A stretch of DNA of 64,000 nucleotides from Eubacterium sp. (GTDB taxonomy: Bacteria; Bacillota; Clostridia; Oscillospirales; Acutalibacteraceae): positions 787,564 to 851,563 of the forward strand of contig JARHZA010000001.1 in assembly GCA_029258375.1 (NCBI GenBank). The letters run 5' to 3'. Every line of letters begins with the position of its first letter. Position 1 is the first letter of the stretch. A model generated the notes under the pieces. The model ran no database searches, was not told where the DNA came from, and saw nothing but the letters and a program-made list of their open reading frames with translations. This document shows positions 36,539 to 45,495 of the stretch, piece by piece. Made by a program: the position numbers and the translations under genes.

Positions 36539-36757
36539 ATGAATTTATATATAAAGGTAGGTTCGATAACTAATGCACAACGTGCTAAATCTGTTCTTTT
36601 AAAATATTCAATTAGGTCGCAAGTGGAAAGATCAGAACAGATAAATCCTGGCGATGGATGCGGTTATTTGATTAAGGTTTATGAAGATGATGAAAAAAGA
36701 ATAATAAATATATTAAAAAATAATGGAATAAATTCTTTGGGGGCAGAATTAAAATGA
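36539..36757 (+). CDS. DUF3343 putative Se/S carrier-like protein
   Basis: A 72-residue ferredoxin-like protein of the DUF3343 family (described as putative Se/S carrier-like). It begins YIKVGSITNAQRAKSVLLKY and has the conserved GDGCGYLIKV with one Cys. It overlaps the cysteine desulfurase by 4 bases (ATGA); the pair occurs together in other clostridia, suggesting that it receives sulfur or selenium from the desulfurase. ATG at 36539 is chosen over the GTG at 36524, which would leave no room for a ribosome site. Confidence 0.85.
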   Translation: MNLYIKVGSITNAQRAKSVLLKYSIRSQVERSEQINPGDGCGYLIKVYEDDEKRIINILKNNGINSLGAELK

Positions 36758-37884
36758 TTTATTTTGATAATGGTGCAACTTCTTACCCAAAGCCTAAAAG
36801 CGTTTTTGTTAATACAGTAAATGCACTTAATAAATTTAGTTTTAATTCTGGAAGAGGAGGTTATTCTGCATCAGTAAATGCTTCTGAAGAGATTTATAAA
36901 GTAAGAGAAAAAGTTGCTGATATGTTTAATTTTCACCCACAAAATATTGCTTTTACATTGAATTGCACTGATGCATTAAACAAGGCAATAAAAGGCGTAG
37001 TTAAGAAGGGTGATCATGTTATCATTTCATCGTTAGAGCATAATGCCGTGTATAGAGTTGTTTACAAATTATATAATGAAGGAATAATTGATTTTGACAT
37101 TGCAAATTTTAGCTTTGATGAGGATGAAACAGTAAACAACTTTAAGAACTTAATAAATAAAAAAACTTCTTTGATTGTTTGTATGGTTGCCTCAAATGTT
37201 TTTGGCGTAGTTTTTCCGATTAAAAAAATAGGTGAACTTGCAAAAAATAACGGCATAACTTTTATTGTAGATGGCGCACAGGGTGCAGGTGTAATACCTA
37301 TTGATTCAGAAAAAGATAATATAGATATTTTATGTGCTCCTGGTCATAAATGTCTATATGGTCAAATGGGAACAGGTTTTTTAGCAAGTAAAGATGATAT
37401 TTACTTTAATACCATTATGGAAGGTGGAACTGGCAGTGACTCTATCAATCCTAATCAGCCAGAATTTATGCCGGATAGATTAGAATCAGGCACACTTAAT
37501 AACAGTGGTATTATTTCACTTGGAGCAGGCATAGATTTTATAAAATCAAATGGTATTGATAATATATATAATCACGAATTAAGTTTAACAGATTATATTT
37601 ATGATAATTTATGTAAAAATAGTGATGTAAAACTTTATTGCCCAAAGCCTAAAAAAAATAAAAGTGTTCCGATAATATCATTTAACTACAAAGATTACAG
37701 CAGTGAAAAAACGGCATCTTTGCTTGCAAACTATAATATTGCAACACGGGCTGGACTTCATTGCTCTCCACTTGCACACAAATATTTTGATACAATAAAT
37801 CGTGGAACAGTTCGTATTTGTCCGTCTGTTTTTAACACCAAAAAAGAATGTGAAAAATTTATAAACACACTGAAAAAAATCTGA
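36754..37884 (+). CDS. Class V aminotransferase, cysteine desulfurase-like
   Basis: A 376-residue PLP enzyme of the SufS/Csd group. It has YFDNGATSYPKP, SSLEHNAVYRV, the PLP-contact DGAQGAGVIPID, the Schiff-base Lys in APGHKCLYGQMG, and the catalytic Cys in RAGLHCSPLAHK. It takes sulfur from cysteine; the short active-site loop suggests a type II enzyme. It is paired with DUF3343, and no SufBCD or IscU scaffold is close, so a tRNA-thiolation, selenium or other carrier role is possible. Confidence 0.9.
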   Translation: MIYFDNGATSYPKPKSVFVNTVNALNKFSFNSGRGGYSASVNASEEIYKVREKVADMFNFHPQNIAFTLNCTDALNKAIKGVVKKGDHVIISSLEHNAVYRVVYKLYNEGIIDFDIANFSFDEDETVNNFKNLINKKTSLIVCMVASNVFGVVFPIKKIGELAKNNGITFIVDGAQGAGVIPIDSEKDNIDILCAPGHKCLYGQMGTGFLASKDDIYFNTIMEGGTGSDSINPNQPEFMPDRLESGTLNNSGIISLGAGIDFIKSNGIDNIYNHELSLTDYIYDNLCKNSDVKLYCPKPKKNKSVPIISFNYKDYSSEKTASLLANYNIATRAGLHCSPLAHKYFDTINRGTVRICPSVFNTKKECEKFINTLKKI

Positions 37885-37887
37885 TTT

Positions 37888-37915
37888 CGACTTTATTATT
37901 AAATATAAATATGAT
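37888..37915 (+). promoter_or_regulatory. Weak promoter candidate for cdaA
   Basis: TCGACT (37888-37893), 16-base spacer, TATGAT (37910-37915). The -35 is poor, so confidence is low. Confidence 0.35.
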
Positions 37916-37953
37916 ACAATATATTAGGATTTGTATTTAGGGGAAATGTTAAA

Positions 37954-38823
37954 ATGATCGAAAATATATCAACACTTTTTAATAGAATAATAAGTGTTTT
38001 TTCTACATTTAAAATAATAGATTTTTTTGATATAGCAGTTGTTGCTATTGTAATTTATATTTGTGTTCGTATTATTAGAGAAACAAGAGCGATGCAGCTT
38101 GTTAAAGGCATTGTTTTTCTTTCGGTTGTATTTTTAATTGTAAACCTTCTTAATATGGAGGCTTCATCTTATATATTTGGTTCTATATTTAGCAATATTC
38201 TTCTTATTGTTGTTATAATTTTCTCACCTGAATTAAGAAATATACTTGAACAAATAGGTAAAGGCACAGCAAGAAAGAGTTTTTCAACATTGATTCATCC
38301 AGGTGTTGCTGTTGAACTAAAAGAAATAGAAAATGCCATTGAAGCAACTATTAAAGCTTGTTCAAATATGAGTGATGATAAAGTTGGTGCTTTAATTGTA
38401 TTTGAAAATGAAACTTTGCTTGGTAATATAATTCAGAGCGGAACACTTGTTGATGCTAAAGTAACAAGAGAACTTGTTGAAAATATTTTTTATCCAAAAA
38501 CACCTCTTCACGATGGTGCAATGGTTATTAGAAATGGCAGAGTTTATGCTGCTGGTTGTATTCTTCCTTTAACTAAAAAGGATGTTAAGTCATCATTTGG
38601 AACACGTCACCGTGCTGCAATTGGTCTTTCTGAAGAAAGTGATGCAGTTGTTGTAGTTGTATCAGAAGAAACTGGTGCAATTTCTATTGCTCGTGGCGGG
38701 GTTTTAAGTCATAATATTTCTGATGGTGATTTAAGAGATGTGCTTATGAGTACCTTCGTTCCAGATGGTTCATCTTCAGATGACAAGATAATAACAAAAC
38801 TTGTAAGGAAGGTGAAAAAATAA
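37954..38823 (+). CDS. cdaA: Diadenylate cyclase CdaA
   Basis: A 289-residue membrane enzyme that makes the second messenger c-di-AMP from two ATP. Three N-terminal transmembrane segments (residues about 15-95), then the DAC domain with Asp187-Gly-Ala (HDGAMVIRNGR) and the Arg218-His-Arg220 motif (GTRHRAAIGLSEES). c-di-AMP controls potassium, osmolyte and cell-wall homeostasis. Followed with a 1-base overlap by cdaR, its regulator. Confidence 0.96.
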   Translation: MIENISTLFNRIISVFSTFKIIDFFDIAVVAIVIYICVRIIRETRAMQLVKGIVFLSVVFLIVNLLNMEASSYIFGSIFSNILLIVVIIFSPELRNILEQIGKGTARKSFSTLIHPGVAVELKEIENAIEATIKACSNMSDDKVGALIVFENETLLGNIIQSGTLVDAKVTRELVENIFYPKTPLHDGAMVIRNGRVYAAGCILPLTKKDVKSSFGTRHRAAIGLSEESDAVVVVVSEETGAISIARGGVLSHNISDGDLRDVLMSTFVPDGSSSDDKIITKLVRKVKK

Positions 38824-40091
38824 TGGCTGATAAAAAGAAAAAATTTTCTATAAGAAAATTGATATATAACGATAAATATCTTATTATCTGCTCTGTAATT
38901 GCTGCAGTAATCATTTGGGTTTCGGTTGCGCTTAATCTTAGCCCAATGACCACAAAAAAAATTACTGTTCCAGTTGATATTAACTTTTCAGGTACTCTCG
39001 CTGAACAGCTTGGTATTGAGTATTATGGTGATAATAAAATATCTGTTGAAGTAACTGTATCTTGTAAAAAATACCTTGCTAAGGATATTACGGCAGATGA
39101 TATAAGTGCATCACTAAAAACAAATAGCGTAACATCAACTGGTTATCATTCAGTTCCAATATATGTTTCAACAAAAGAAGATGCTGAATTTACGGTAGAA
39201 AGTTATTATCCTACATCGGCTGAAGGTTTTTATGATGTATCTCAAGAAGTTAGTATACCAATCGAATTAAATTATAAGAACAAAGATTTTGCAGCAGAAG
39301 GATATGTGGCAGGCGAAGCAACATTAAACGAAAGTAATGCAACTGTAAAAGGTCCATCAACTTATGTTTCAAATGTTAAAAGAGTAGTTGCTGATATTGA
39401 CCTTGAAAAGAATTTAAAGGAATCACAAGCAGTTACACTTGATCCTATTGCAGTTGACGATAACGGCAGAAGAGTTGAATATGTTACTATAAGTGGGAAA
39501 GAGCAGGGCTTTGTTGCTACTGTTCCAATACTTAAAATTCAAAATCTTCCACCATCAATTAGCTTTACAAATGCACCGCAAAATGTTGAAGATTTTGTAA
39601 AAATAGATTATTCTGTAAATTCATTAAAAGTTGGTGTTCTTGAATCTGCAGATACAACAAGTTTGTCGCTTGGTAGTATTGATTTTTCAAAAGTCAAAAA
39701 AGGCAAAAATGAGTTTGTTTTTGATGTTTCAAAAATAAGTGGTATTGCTGTACTTGATGGAACAACAGAAGTTGTTGTAACTGTAACTGTTCCAGAAAGT
39801 TTTGATACAAAAACAATAGATATTTCAAGAAGTGATATAAATCTTGATGCCGTAGATGATTATAGAGTAAGAATATTAAATCTATCATCATATCATATTA
39901 CTTTAATCGGTAAAAAGGATGAACTTGATAAAATAAATAAATCTAATTTGTCATTAACAATTTCACCAGCAGATGGTGGTAAGTTTACAACAGATTCAAG
40001 TGATTGCAATCTTGTAATAAGTATTAAAGATGCAGGAACTTGTTGGGTATATGGACAATATACTGCAAAGGTTAGAGTTACTGAAAAATAA
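38823..40091 (+). CDS. cdaR: CdaA regulator CdaR (YbbR-domain protein)
   Basis: A 422-residue protein with one N-terminal transmembrane helix (residues about 19-40) and four extracytoplasmic YbbR repeats. It forms a complex with CdaA and tunes its activity. In most Firmicutes glmM follows; here the operon stops at a terminator instead. Confidence 0.9.
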   Translation: MADKKKKFSIRKLIYNDKYLIICSVIAAVIIWVSVALNLSPMTTKKITVPVDINFSGTLAEQLGIEYYGDNKISVEVTVSCKKYLAKDITADDISASLKTNSVTSTGYHSVPIYVSTKEDAEFTVESYYPTSAEGFYDVSQEVSIPIELNYKNKDFAAEGYVAGEATLNESNATVKGPSTYVSNVKRVVADIDLEKNLKESQAVTLDPIAVDDNGRRVEYVTISGKEQGFVATVPILKIQNLPPSISFTNAPQNVEDFVKIDYSVNSLKVGVLESADTTSLSLGSIDFSKVKKGKNEFVFDVSKISGIAVLDGTTEVVVTVTVPESFDTKTIDISRSDINLDAVDDYRVRILNLSSYHITLIGKKDELDKINKSNLSLTISPADGGKFTTDSSDCNLVISIKDAGTCWVYGQYTAKVRVTEK

Positions 40092-40108
40092 ATATGTATA
40101 TAAAAAGA

Positions 40109-40140
40109 AAAACTATGAAGATCTTCTTCATAGTTTTTTC
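40109..40140. terminator. Bidirectional terminator between cdaR and rodA
   Basis: AAAACTATGAAG (40109-40120) and CTTCATAGTTTT (40126-40137): perfect 12-bp stem, ATCTT loop, T run on the plus strand and an A/T-rich flank on the other. It serves cdaR; for rodA the minus-strand T tract is shorter. Confidence 0.85.
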
Positions 40141-40155
40141 TTTGTTTAATATTCA

Positions 40156-41322
40156 TTATTGTTTATAGAATAATGTTTCACCATGATTTTTACTGTACCT
40201 GTAAACCGAAAGCACAACACCAAGTGCAAGATAAATACTAATACTTGATGAACCACCAGAGGAGAAAAGAGGAAGTGTAATACCAATACAAGGTAAAAGT
40301 GAAAGTTCCATTCCTACATTTACTACAAGTTGTGCAAATAGCATTACTGAAACACCCATACACATTAAGTAGCCTACATTATCTCTGGCATTTAAACCTA
40401 CATTTATAACTCTAAAAATTAAAATTGCAATTAAAAGTATAACAGCTATTGCACCAACAAAACCAAATTCTTCGCCGGCAACAGTTAAAATCATATCGTT
40501 TTGGTTTTCAGGAACACCACCTACAGTTGCCTGTGTCATTTTACCTTTAAGAAAACCTTGACCAAAAAGTCCACCACTGCCAAGAGCAATTTTTCCGTTA
40601 TTTTGTTGGTACATAACATCTGGAAATTGGTCAGGATAAAATAAACCTTCAATACGAACTCTTTGAATACCACTAATTATTCTTGTTTTCCAAGCAATTA
40701 CAAAGCCAATTACAAGCACACAAATACCTGCAACAAAATATCCTATGTTAATTCTTGCAAAATAAAGCATACCAATAAACATTATAAGGAAAATTAAAGC
40801 AGAACCAGCGTCACCAGTAATCATAACAAGACCTACTGGGATTGCACCATGTATAACAAGTGGAATAATAGTTTTTATTCTGTTAATTTTGTCTTTAACC
40901 ATATCAAGATGATATGAAAATGAAATTATAAATCCAACTTTTAAAAGTTCGGACGTTTGAATTGTAAAAAACTTAAAATCAAGCCAGCTTCGTGCCGTTT
41001 GTCTTGCAGAAGGAGCTTTACCAAAGAAAAACGTTATAATCATAAGTATTACACATCCTGCTGCAATTACAGGCCATAATTTACTTATGATTTCATAGTT
41101 TATTTGAGATAAAATAGTTGCAACGATAACACCAGCAACTACTGTAACAAACATTGCTTTAAATTCAGATGAAAAAATAGCACCATCTTTTAGTGTTTTG
41201 TACGTAGCGCTATATACAAGTGTAAGACCGTATGCAGAAGCGAACATTGCACTAATTAAAGTAACAAAATCAAGTCCGCCAAAAAGATCTCCAATAGTAG
41301 TTCTATTCTTGATATTTGTCAA
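40156..41322 (-). CDS. rodA: SEDS-family peptidoglycan glycosyltransferase RodA
   Basis: A 388-residue polytopic protein with about ten membrane segments. SEDS hallmarks: GFLKGKMTQATVGGVPENQND, GEEFGFVGAIAV and FSSGGSSSI at the C-terminus. It polymerises lipid II, most likely during rod elongation; FtsW or SpoVE are related, but the DMILTVAGEEFG variant and the single-gene setting fit RodA. TTG start at 41322 behind AGGGGG. Confidence 0.85.
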   Translation of the reverse strand: MTNIKNRTTIGDLFGGLDFVTLISAMFASAYGLTLVYSATYKTLKDGAIFSSEFKAMFVTVVAGVIVATILSQINYEIISKLWPVIAAGCVILMIITFFFGKAPSARQTARSWLDFKFFTIQTSELLKVGFIISFSYHLDMVKDKINRIKTIIPLVIHGAIPVGLVMITGDAGSALIFLIMFIGMLYFARINIGYFVAGICVLVIGFVIAWKTRIISGIQRVRIEGLFYPDQFPDVMYQQNNGKIALGSGGLFGQGFLKGKMTQATVGGVPENQNDMILTVAGEEFGFVGAIAVILLIAILIFRVINVGLNARDNVGYLMCMGVSVMLFAQLVVNVGMELSLLPCIGITLPLFSSGGSSSISIYLALGVVLSVYRYSKNHGETLFYKQ

Positions 41323-41353
41323 TTAAGCGCCCCCTTTTAGTAATGTAGTTACT

Positions 41354-41382
41354 ATTATATTATTACTTATAAATATTTTCAA
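41354..41382 (-). promoter_or_regulatory. Promoter of rodA
   Basis: On the minus strand TTGAAA (complement of 41377-41382), 17-base spacer, perfect TATAAT (complement of 41354-41359). Confidence 0.7.
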
Positions 41383-41400
41383 GTTGAAAATTATTAAGAG

Positions 41401-41428
41401 TTGAATTATTATTAAAATATGCTATAAT
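41401..41428 (+). promoter_or_regulatory. Promoter of the fhs operon
   Basis: TTGAAT (41401-41406), 16-base spacer, perfect TATAAT (41423-41428); leader of about 70 nt with a small CTCAAC/GTTGAG pairing but no known riboswitch. Confidence 0.65.
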
Positions 41429-41507
41429 ATCTTGGTAATCTCAACAGATTTTAATATTTTGTTAGTTGAGCATTAAAAAATAAATTAGAATTGCAGAGGG
41501 TTTAGTT

Positions 41508-43175
41508 ATGTTGACTGATATTGAAATTGCACAAGGCGCTAAAATGAAACCTATTGTAGAAGTTGCTAATTCAGTTGGAATTAGTAGTAAAGAATTAGAG
41601 CCTTATGGACATTTTAAGGCTAAAATATCCGATGATTTGTACGATGAAATTAGTTCAAATAAAGACGGTAAACTTGTTCTTGTTACTGCAGTAAACCCAA
41701 CACCAGCAGGCGAAGGCAAAACAACTGTTACCATCGGCTTGGGCGATGCTATGTCTAAAATTGGTAAAAAAGCTGTTATTGCGCTTAGAGAACCTTCTTT
41801 AGGTCCAGTTTTTGGAATTAAGGGTGGCGCAGCAGGTGGCGGTTACAGTCAAGTTGTTCCTATGGAAGAAATTAACCTTCATTTTACAGGCGATATGCAT
41901 GCAATTACAAGTGCAAATAACCTTATGTGTGCAATTCTTGATAATCATATTCAACAAGGTAATGAATTAGGAATAGATCAAAGACGAGTTCTTGTTAAGA
42001 GATGCCTTGATATGAACGATCGTGCTCTTCGCAACATTGTGTGTTCTCTTGGTGGTAAACTTAATGGTATTCCACGTGAAGATCACTTTATTATTACAGT
42101 TGCAACTGAAGTTATGGCAATTCTCTGTCTTTCTGAAGATTTGTTTGATTTAAAAAGAAGACTTGGTAATATCCTTGTTGCTTATACTTATGACGGAAAA
42201 CCAGTATATTGTAGAGATATTAAAGCAGACGGTGCTATGACAGTTCTTTTAAAAGAAGCTATCAAACCAAACTTAGTTCAAACACTCGAAAATACACCTG
42301 CTTTTATGCACGGTGGTCCTTTTGCCAATATCGCACACGGCTGTAACTCTGTAAGAGCAACCAAAACTGCTCTTAAACTTTCTGATTATTGTATTACAGA
42401 GGCCGGTTTTGGTTCAGACCTTGGTGCAGAAAAATTCTTTGATATCAAATGCCGTTTTGCTAATCTTAAACCAAGTTGTGTAGTTCTTGTTTCTACTGTT
42501 CGTTCAATGAAATATAACGGTGGTGTTCCAAAAGCAGAACTAATTGGCGAAAATATGGAAGCTCTTAAAAAAGGCTCTGTAAATCTTGGTGCACATATTG
42601 ATAACCTTAAAAAATTTGGTGTGCCAGTAATTGTTGCAATTAACCATTTTTATGCTGATACAGATAACGAAATTCAGTTTATTGAAGATTTCTGCAAAGA
42701 AAAAGGTGCTGATTTTGCAGTAACAAAATGTTTTGCAGAGGGTGGAGCAGGTAGCGTTGAACTTGCACAAAAAGTTGTTGATGCTTGTGAAAAAGAAAAT
42801 GACTTCCACCAGCTTTATGACCTTGATATGTCTATATATGAAAAGATTGAAACTATTGCAAAAGAAATTTATGGTGCAGATGGTGTTGATTACACAAAAG
42901 AGGCTAAGGCAAGTATTGAAGAATTTATAAAACTTGGAGCTGATAAAATGCCGGTTTGTATGGCAAAAACTCAGTACAGCCTTTCTGATAATCCACAAGC
43001 ACTCGGTAGACCAAAGAATTTTAGAATTACTATTTCTTCTGCAAGTCTTTCAAACGGTGCAGGATTTGTTGTTTGTCAAACAGGCTCAATTATGACTATG
43101 CCTGGTCTTTCTAAACAACCTGCTGCCTATAATATAGATATTGACGAAAATGGAAAAACAGTAGGATTGTTCTAA
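41508..43175 (+). CDS. fhs: Formate-tetrahydrofolate ligase
   Basis: A 555-residue enzyme that activates formate with ATP to 10-formyl-THF for purine synthesis and one-carbon metabolism (or the Wood-Ljungdahl route in acetogens). P-loop [17 protein letters not shown]; the family block [23 protein letters not shown]/formate region around [16 protein letters not shown]. Full length (about 556). tsaE follows after 1 base. Confidence 0.98.
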   Translation: MLTDIEIAQGAKMKPIVEVANSVGISSKELEPYGHFKAKISDDLYDEISSNKDGKLVLVTAVNPTPAGEGKTTVTIGLGDAMSKIGKKAVIALREPSLGPVFGIKGGAAGGGYSQVVPMEEINLHFTGDMHAITSANNLMCAILDNHIQQGNELGIDQRRVLVKRCLDMNDRALRNIVCSLGGKLNGIPREDHFIITVATEVMAILCLSEDLFDLKRRLGNILVAYTYDGKPVYCRDIKADGAMTVLLKEAIKPNLVQTLENTPAFMHGGPFANIAHGCNSVRATKTALKLSDYCITEAGFGSDLGAEKFFDIKCRFANLKPSCVVLVSTVRSMKYNGGVPKAELIGENMEALKKGSVNLGAHIDNLKKFGVPVIVAINHFYADTDNEIQFIEDFCKEKGADFAVTKCFAEGGAGSVELAQKVVDACEKENDFHQLYDLDMSIYEKIETIAKEIYGADGVDYTKEAKASIEEFIKLGADKMPVCMAKTQYSLSDNPQALGRPKNFRITISSASLSNGAGFVVCQTGSIMTMPGLSKQPAAYNIDIDENGKTVGLF

Positions 43176-43176
43176 T

Positions 43177-43608
43177 ATGAAAAAATTTATTTCACATAGT
43201 TATGATGAAACAGTTAATTTTGCAAAAGAATTTGCTAAAACACTTCCAAATAGTGCAGTAATAGGTTATCTTGGCGATCTTGGTGCAGGAAAAACAGCTT
43301 TTACAACTGGTCTTGTAAAAGGTTTGGGAATTGATATGGATGTTTCATCACCTACATTTGCAATATGCAACGAATATCGTGGAAACGGCAAAATTTTGTA
43401 TCATTTTGATATGTATAGGATTGATGGTTGGGATGATTTATACTCAACTGGATTTTTTGATTATCTTGACTCAGATGCCTATATTGTTGCTGAATGGAGC
43501 GAAAACATATATGGTGCATTGCCTGATTACGCAATAATGATTGAAATAAATAAACTTTCAGATAATGAAAGAGAAATTAAAATATATAAAAAAGGTGAAA
43601 TTGACTAA
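43177..43608 (+). CDS. tsaE: tRNA t6A biosynthesis ATPase TsaE
   Basis: A 143-residue P-loop protein of the TsaBDE complex that makes threonylcarbamoyladenosine at tRNA position 37. Walker A GDLGAGKTAFTTGL, VSSPTFAICNEY, HFDMYRIDGWDDL and EWSENI. Its stop overlaps the tsaB start. Confidence 0.95.
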   Translation: MKKFISHSYDETVNFAKEFAKTLPNSAVIGYLGDLGAGKTAFTTGLVKGLGIDMDVSSPTFAICNEYRGNGKILYHFDMYRIDGWDDLYSTGFFDYLDSDAYIVAEWSENIYGALPDYAIMIEINKLSDNEREIKIYKKGEID

Positions 43609-44288
43609 TGCTTTTGCTTTCTGTTGATTCTTCCGCTGTAACGGCATCAGCTGCTTTAACAGACGGTAACAGGGTAATTAAAAGTGAATTGATAAATAAG
43701 GGATTAACTCATAGTGAAACACTTTTACCACTAATCAAAAGAGTTATGGATGGATGTTCTTACGATAAACTTGATGCCATTGCTATTACCGCAGGCCCAG
43801 GTTCTTTTACTGGTGTTCGTATAGGTGTTGCAACCGTAAAAGGTTTAGCGTTTTCTAACGATATTCCTTGTATAAGTGTTTCAACACTTGAGGCTATTGC
43901 TTATAATTTTGTTGATGAAAACTGTGTTGTATGTGCAGTTATGGATGCAAGAAGAATGCAGTTTTATAATGCGCTTTTTAAAGTTGAAAATGGCAATGTA
44001 ACTCGTATTTGTGAAGATAGGGCAATTTCAATAGATGATTTAAAAGAAGATATTAAAAATTACGACAAAGTTATAATTGCTGGTGACGGTGCAAAACTTT
44101 GTATTGAAAATATTGGTCTTGAAAATGTTATTCTTGCTGATGAAGATAAAATTTATCAAAATGGAATAGGCGTTTCAAGAGCAGCACAGAATAAAGATAA
44201 AATGAATTCAGCATCACTTATGCCAGTTTATCTAAGGTTAAGTCAGGCTGAAAGAGAATTAAAATTAAAAAAGGAGATTAAAAAATGA
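43608..44288 (+). CDS. tsaB: tRNA t6A biosynthesis protein TsaB
   Basis: A 226-residue ASKHA-fold partner of TsaD. N-terminal LLSVDSSAVTASAAL, then GLTHSETLLPLIK and ITAGPGSFTGVRIGVATVKG, the hallmark block. Next to tsaE as usual; tsaD and rimI do not follow, so they must be elsewhere. Confidence 0.95.
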   Translation: MLLLSVDSSAVTASAALTDGNRVIKSELINKGLTHSETLLPLIKRVMDGCSYDKLDAIAITAGPGSFTGVRIGVATVKGLAFSNDIPCISVSTLEAIAYNFVDENCVVCAVMDARRMQFYNALFKVENGNVTRICEDRAISIDDLKEDIKNYDKVIIAGDGAKLCIENIGLENVILADEDKIYQNGIGVSRAAQNKDKMNSASLMPVYLRLSQAERELKLKKEIKK

Positions 44289-44737
44289 TCGCACTCGGTT
44301 CAGACCACGCAGGATTTCCACTTAAAGAGGAAATTAAAAAATATTTAGAAGAAAAGGGCATCGAATATAAAGATTATGGTTGCTACACACCAGAACGTTT
44401 TGATTATGCTATTGCTGCAAAAAAAGCATGTGATGGTGTAATGGCTGGAGAATGTGATAAAGCTATTCTTTGTTGTGGAACAGGTATAGGTATTTCAATG
44501 GCTGCAAATAAGGTAAAAGGTATTCGTGCAGCTTGTTGTTCAGATTACTTTAGTGCTAAATATACAAGAGCACATAACGATGCAAATGTACTTTGTATGG
44601 GCTCAAGAGTTGTTGGTGCCGGTCTTGCACTTGAACTTGTTGAAGTATTCCTTAATACTGAATTTGAAGGTGGACGTCATCAGGCAAGAGTAGAGCAAAT
44701 CTCAGCAATTGAAAATGGCGAAAAGTTTTTTGACTAA
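44285..44737 (+). CDS. rpiB: Ribose-5-phosphate isomerase B
   Basis: A 150-residue RpiB/LacA/LacB family enzyme interconverting ribose-5-phosphate and ribulose-5-phosphate. It begins IALGSDHAGFPLKEEIK and has the active-site Cys in ILCCGTGIGISMAANK, then RAACCSDYFSAKYTRAHNDAN. Overlaps tsaB (ATGA). A galactose-6-phosphate isomerase subunit would come as a lacA-lacB pair, which is not seen. Confidence 0.95.
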   Translation: MIALGSDHAGFPLKEEIKKYLEEKGIEYKDYGCYTPERFDYAIAAKKACDGVMAGECDKAILCCGTGIGISMAANKVKGIRAACCSDYFSAKYTRAHNDANVLCMGSRVVGAGLALELVEVFLNTEFEGGRHQARVEQISAIENGEKFFD

Positions 44738-44755
44738 TTTAATTGGTTAATATAT

Positions 44756-44790
44756 AAAGAACCTCTTATCCTTTAAGAGGTTCTTTTTTT
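44756..44790 (+). terminator. Terminator of the fhs-rpiB operon
   Basis: AAAGAACCTCTTA (44756-44768) and TAAGAGGTTCTTT (44774-44786): perfect 13-bp stem, TCCTT loop, T run. Confidence 0.93.
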
Positions 44791-44904
44791 ATTATTTAAA
44801 ACTATACGTGGCATATAAATATGAATAAAAAGTTAATGTTAAATTTAATCTGTTTACAGATTATTTTTAATATGTTAGGCTTTATAAGAAAGAAGGTAAT
44901 AGTA

Positions 44905-45447
44905 GTGAAACCGTCAATAAAAGTTGCCACTTGTGGTATATGTACAGCAATTTCTGTTGTGTTATTATTTTTTGGTGGAGTAATTTATATTTTTGCTTAT
45001 GTTGTTCCAATAGTTCTTGGGCTTTTAATGATGATGCTCAAGAAAACTTTAAAAACAAGTTCGGCAGTTTCAGTATATATAGCAACATCGATATTATCTT
45101 TTATGATTGTGCCAGATAAGGAAACCGTTTTGCTATATATAATGTTTTTCGGTTATTATCCAATAATCAAGGCATCACTTGACAAAATAAAACCTAAATT
45201 CTTATCTGTTATAGTAAAAATATTACTATTTAATGTTTCACTTGTTGCAATAGAACTTATTTGTGTATATGTTTTTGGAATTCCATTTTTTGAAGATGGC
45301 GCTTTTTCAATTTCATTACTAATTTTATTTGCAGTTTTAATGAATTTTCTTTTTGCTATGTATGAATATATGCTTAAATATTCGCTTATTCTTTATGAAA
45401 GAAAGTTAGAAAAAAGAGTTTTAAAAATTTTAAAAGGTAAAATATAA
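44905..45447 (+). CDS. Polytopic membrane protein, unknown function
   Basis: A 180-residue protein with about five hydrophobic segments. It has a basic N-terminus (KPSIKVATCGICTAIS), a conserved-looking loop MFFGYYPIIKASLDKIKP and a Lys/Arg-rich tail. Size and the early helical pattern resemble the substrate-specific S components of ECF transporters, but no motif for binding the energising module is evident, so this is only a suggestion. GTG at 44905 is preferred because AGAAGG (44891-44896) lies before it; the frame can also begin at 44821. No cognate ECF genes are in the window. Confidence 0.7.
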   Translation: MKPSIKVATCGICTAISVVLLFFGGVIYIFAYVVPIVLGLLMMMLKKTLKTSSAVSVYIATSILSFMIVPDKETVLLYIMFFGYYPIIKASLDKIKPKFLSVIVKILLFNVSLVAIELICVYVFGIPFFEDGAFSISLLILFAVLMNFLFAMYEYMLKYSLILYERKLEKRVLKILKGKI

Positions 45448-45480
45448 AAAGAGAGCAACATTTGTTGCTCTCTTTTTTAT
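45447..45480. terminator. Bidirectional terminator between the membrane protein gene and alr
   Basis: GAGAGCAACA and TGTTGCTCTC (45451-45472) form a 10-bp stem flanked by AAAAA and TTTTTT, so it can end transcription from both sides. Confidence 0.9.
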
Positions 45481-45495
45481 AGATTAAGAATTAAG

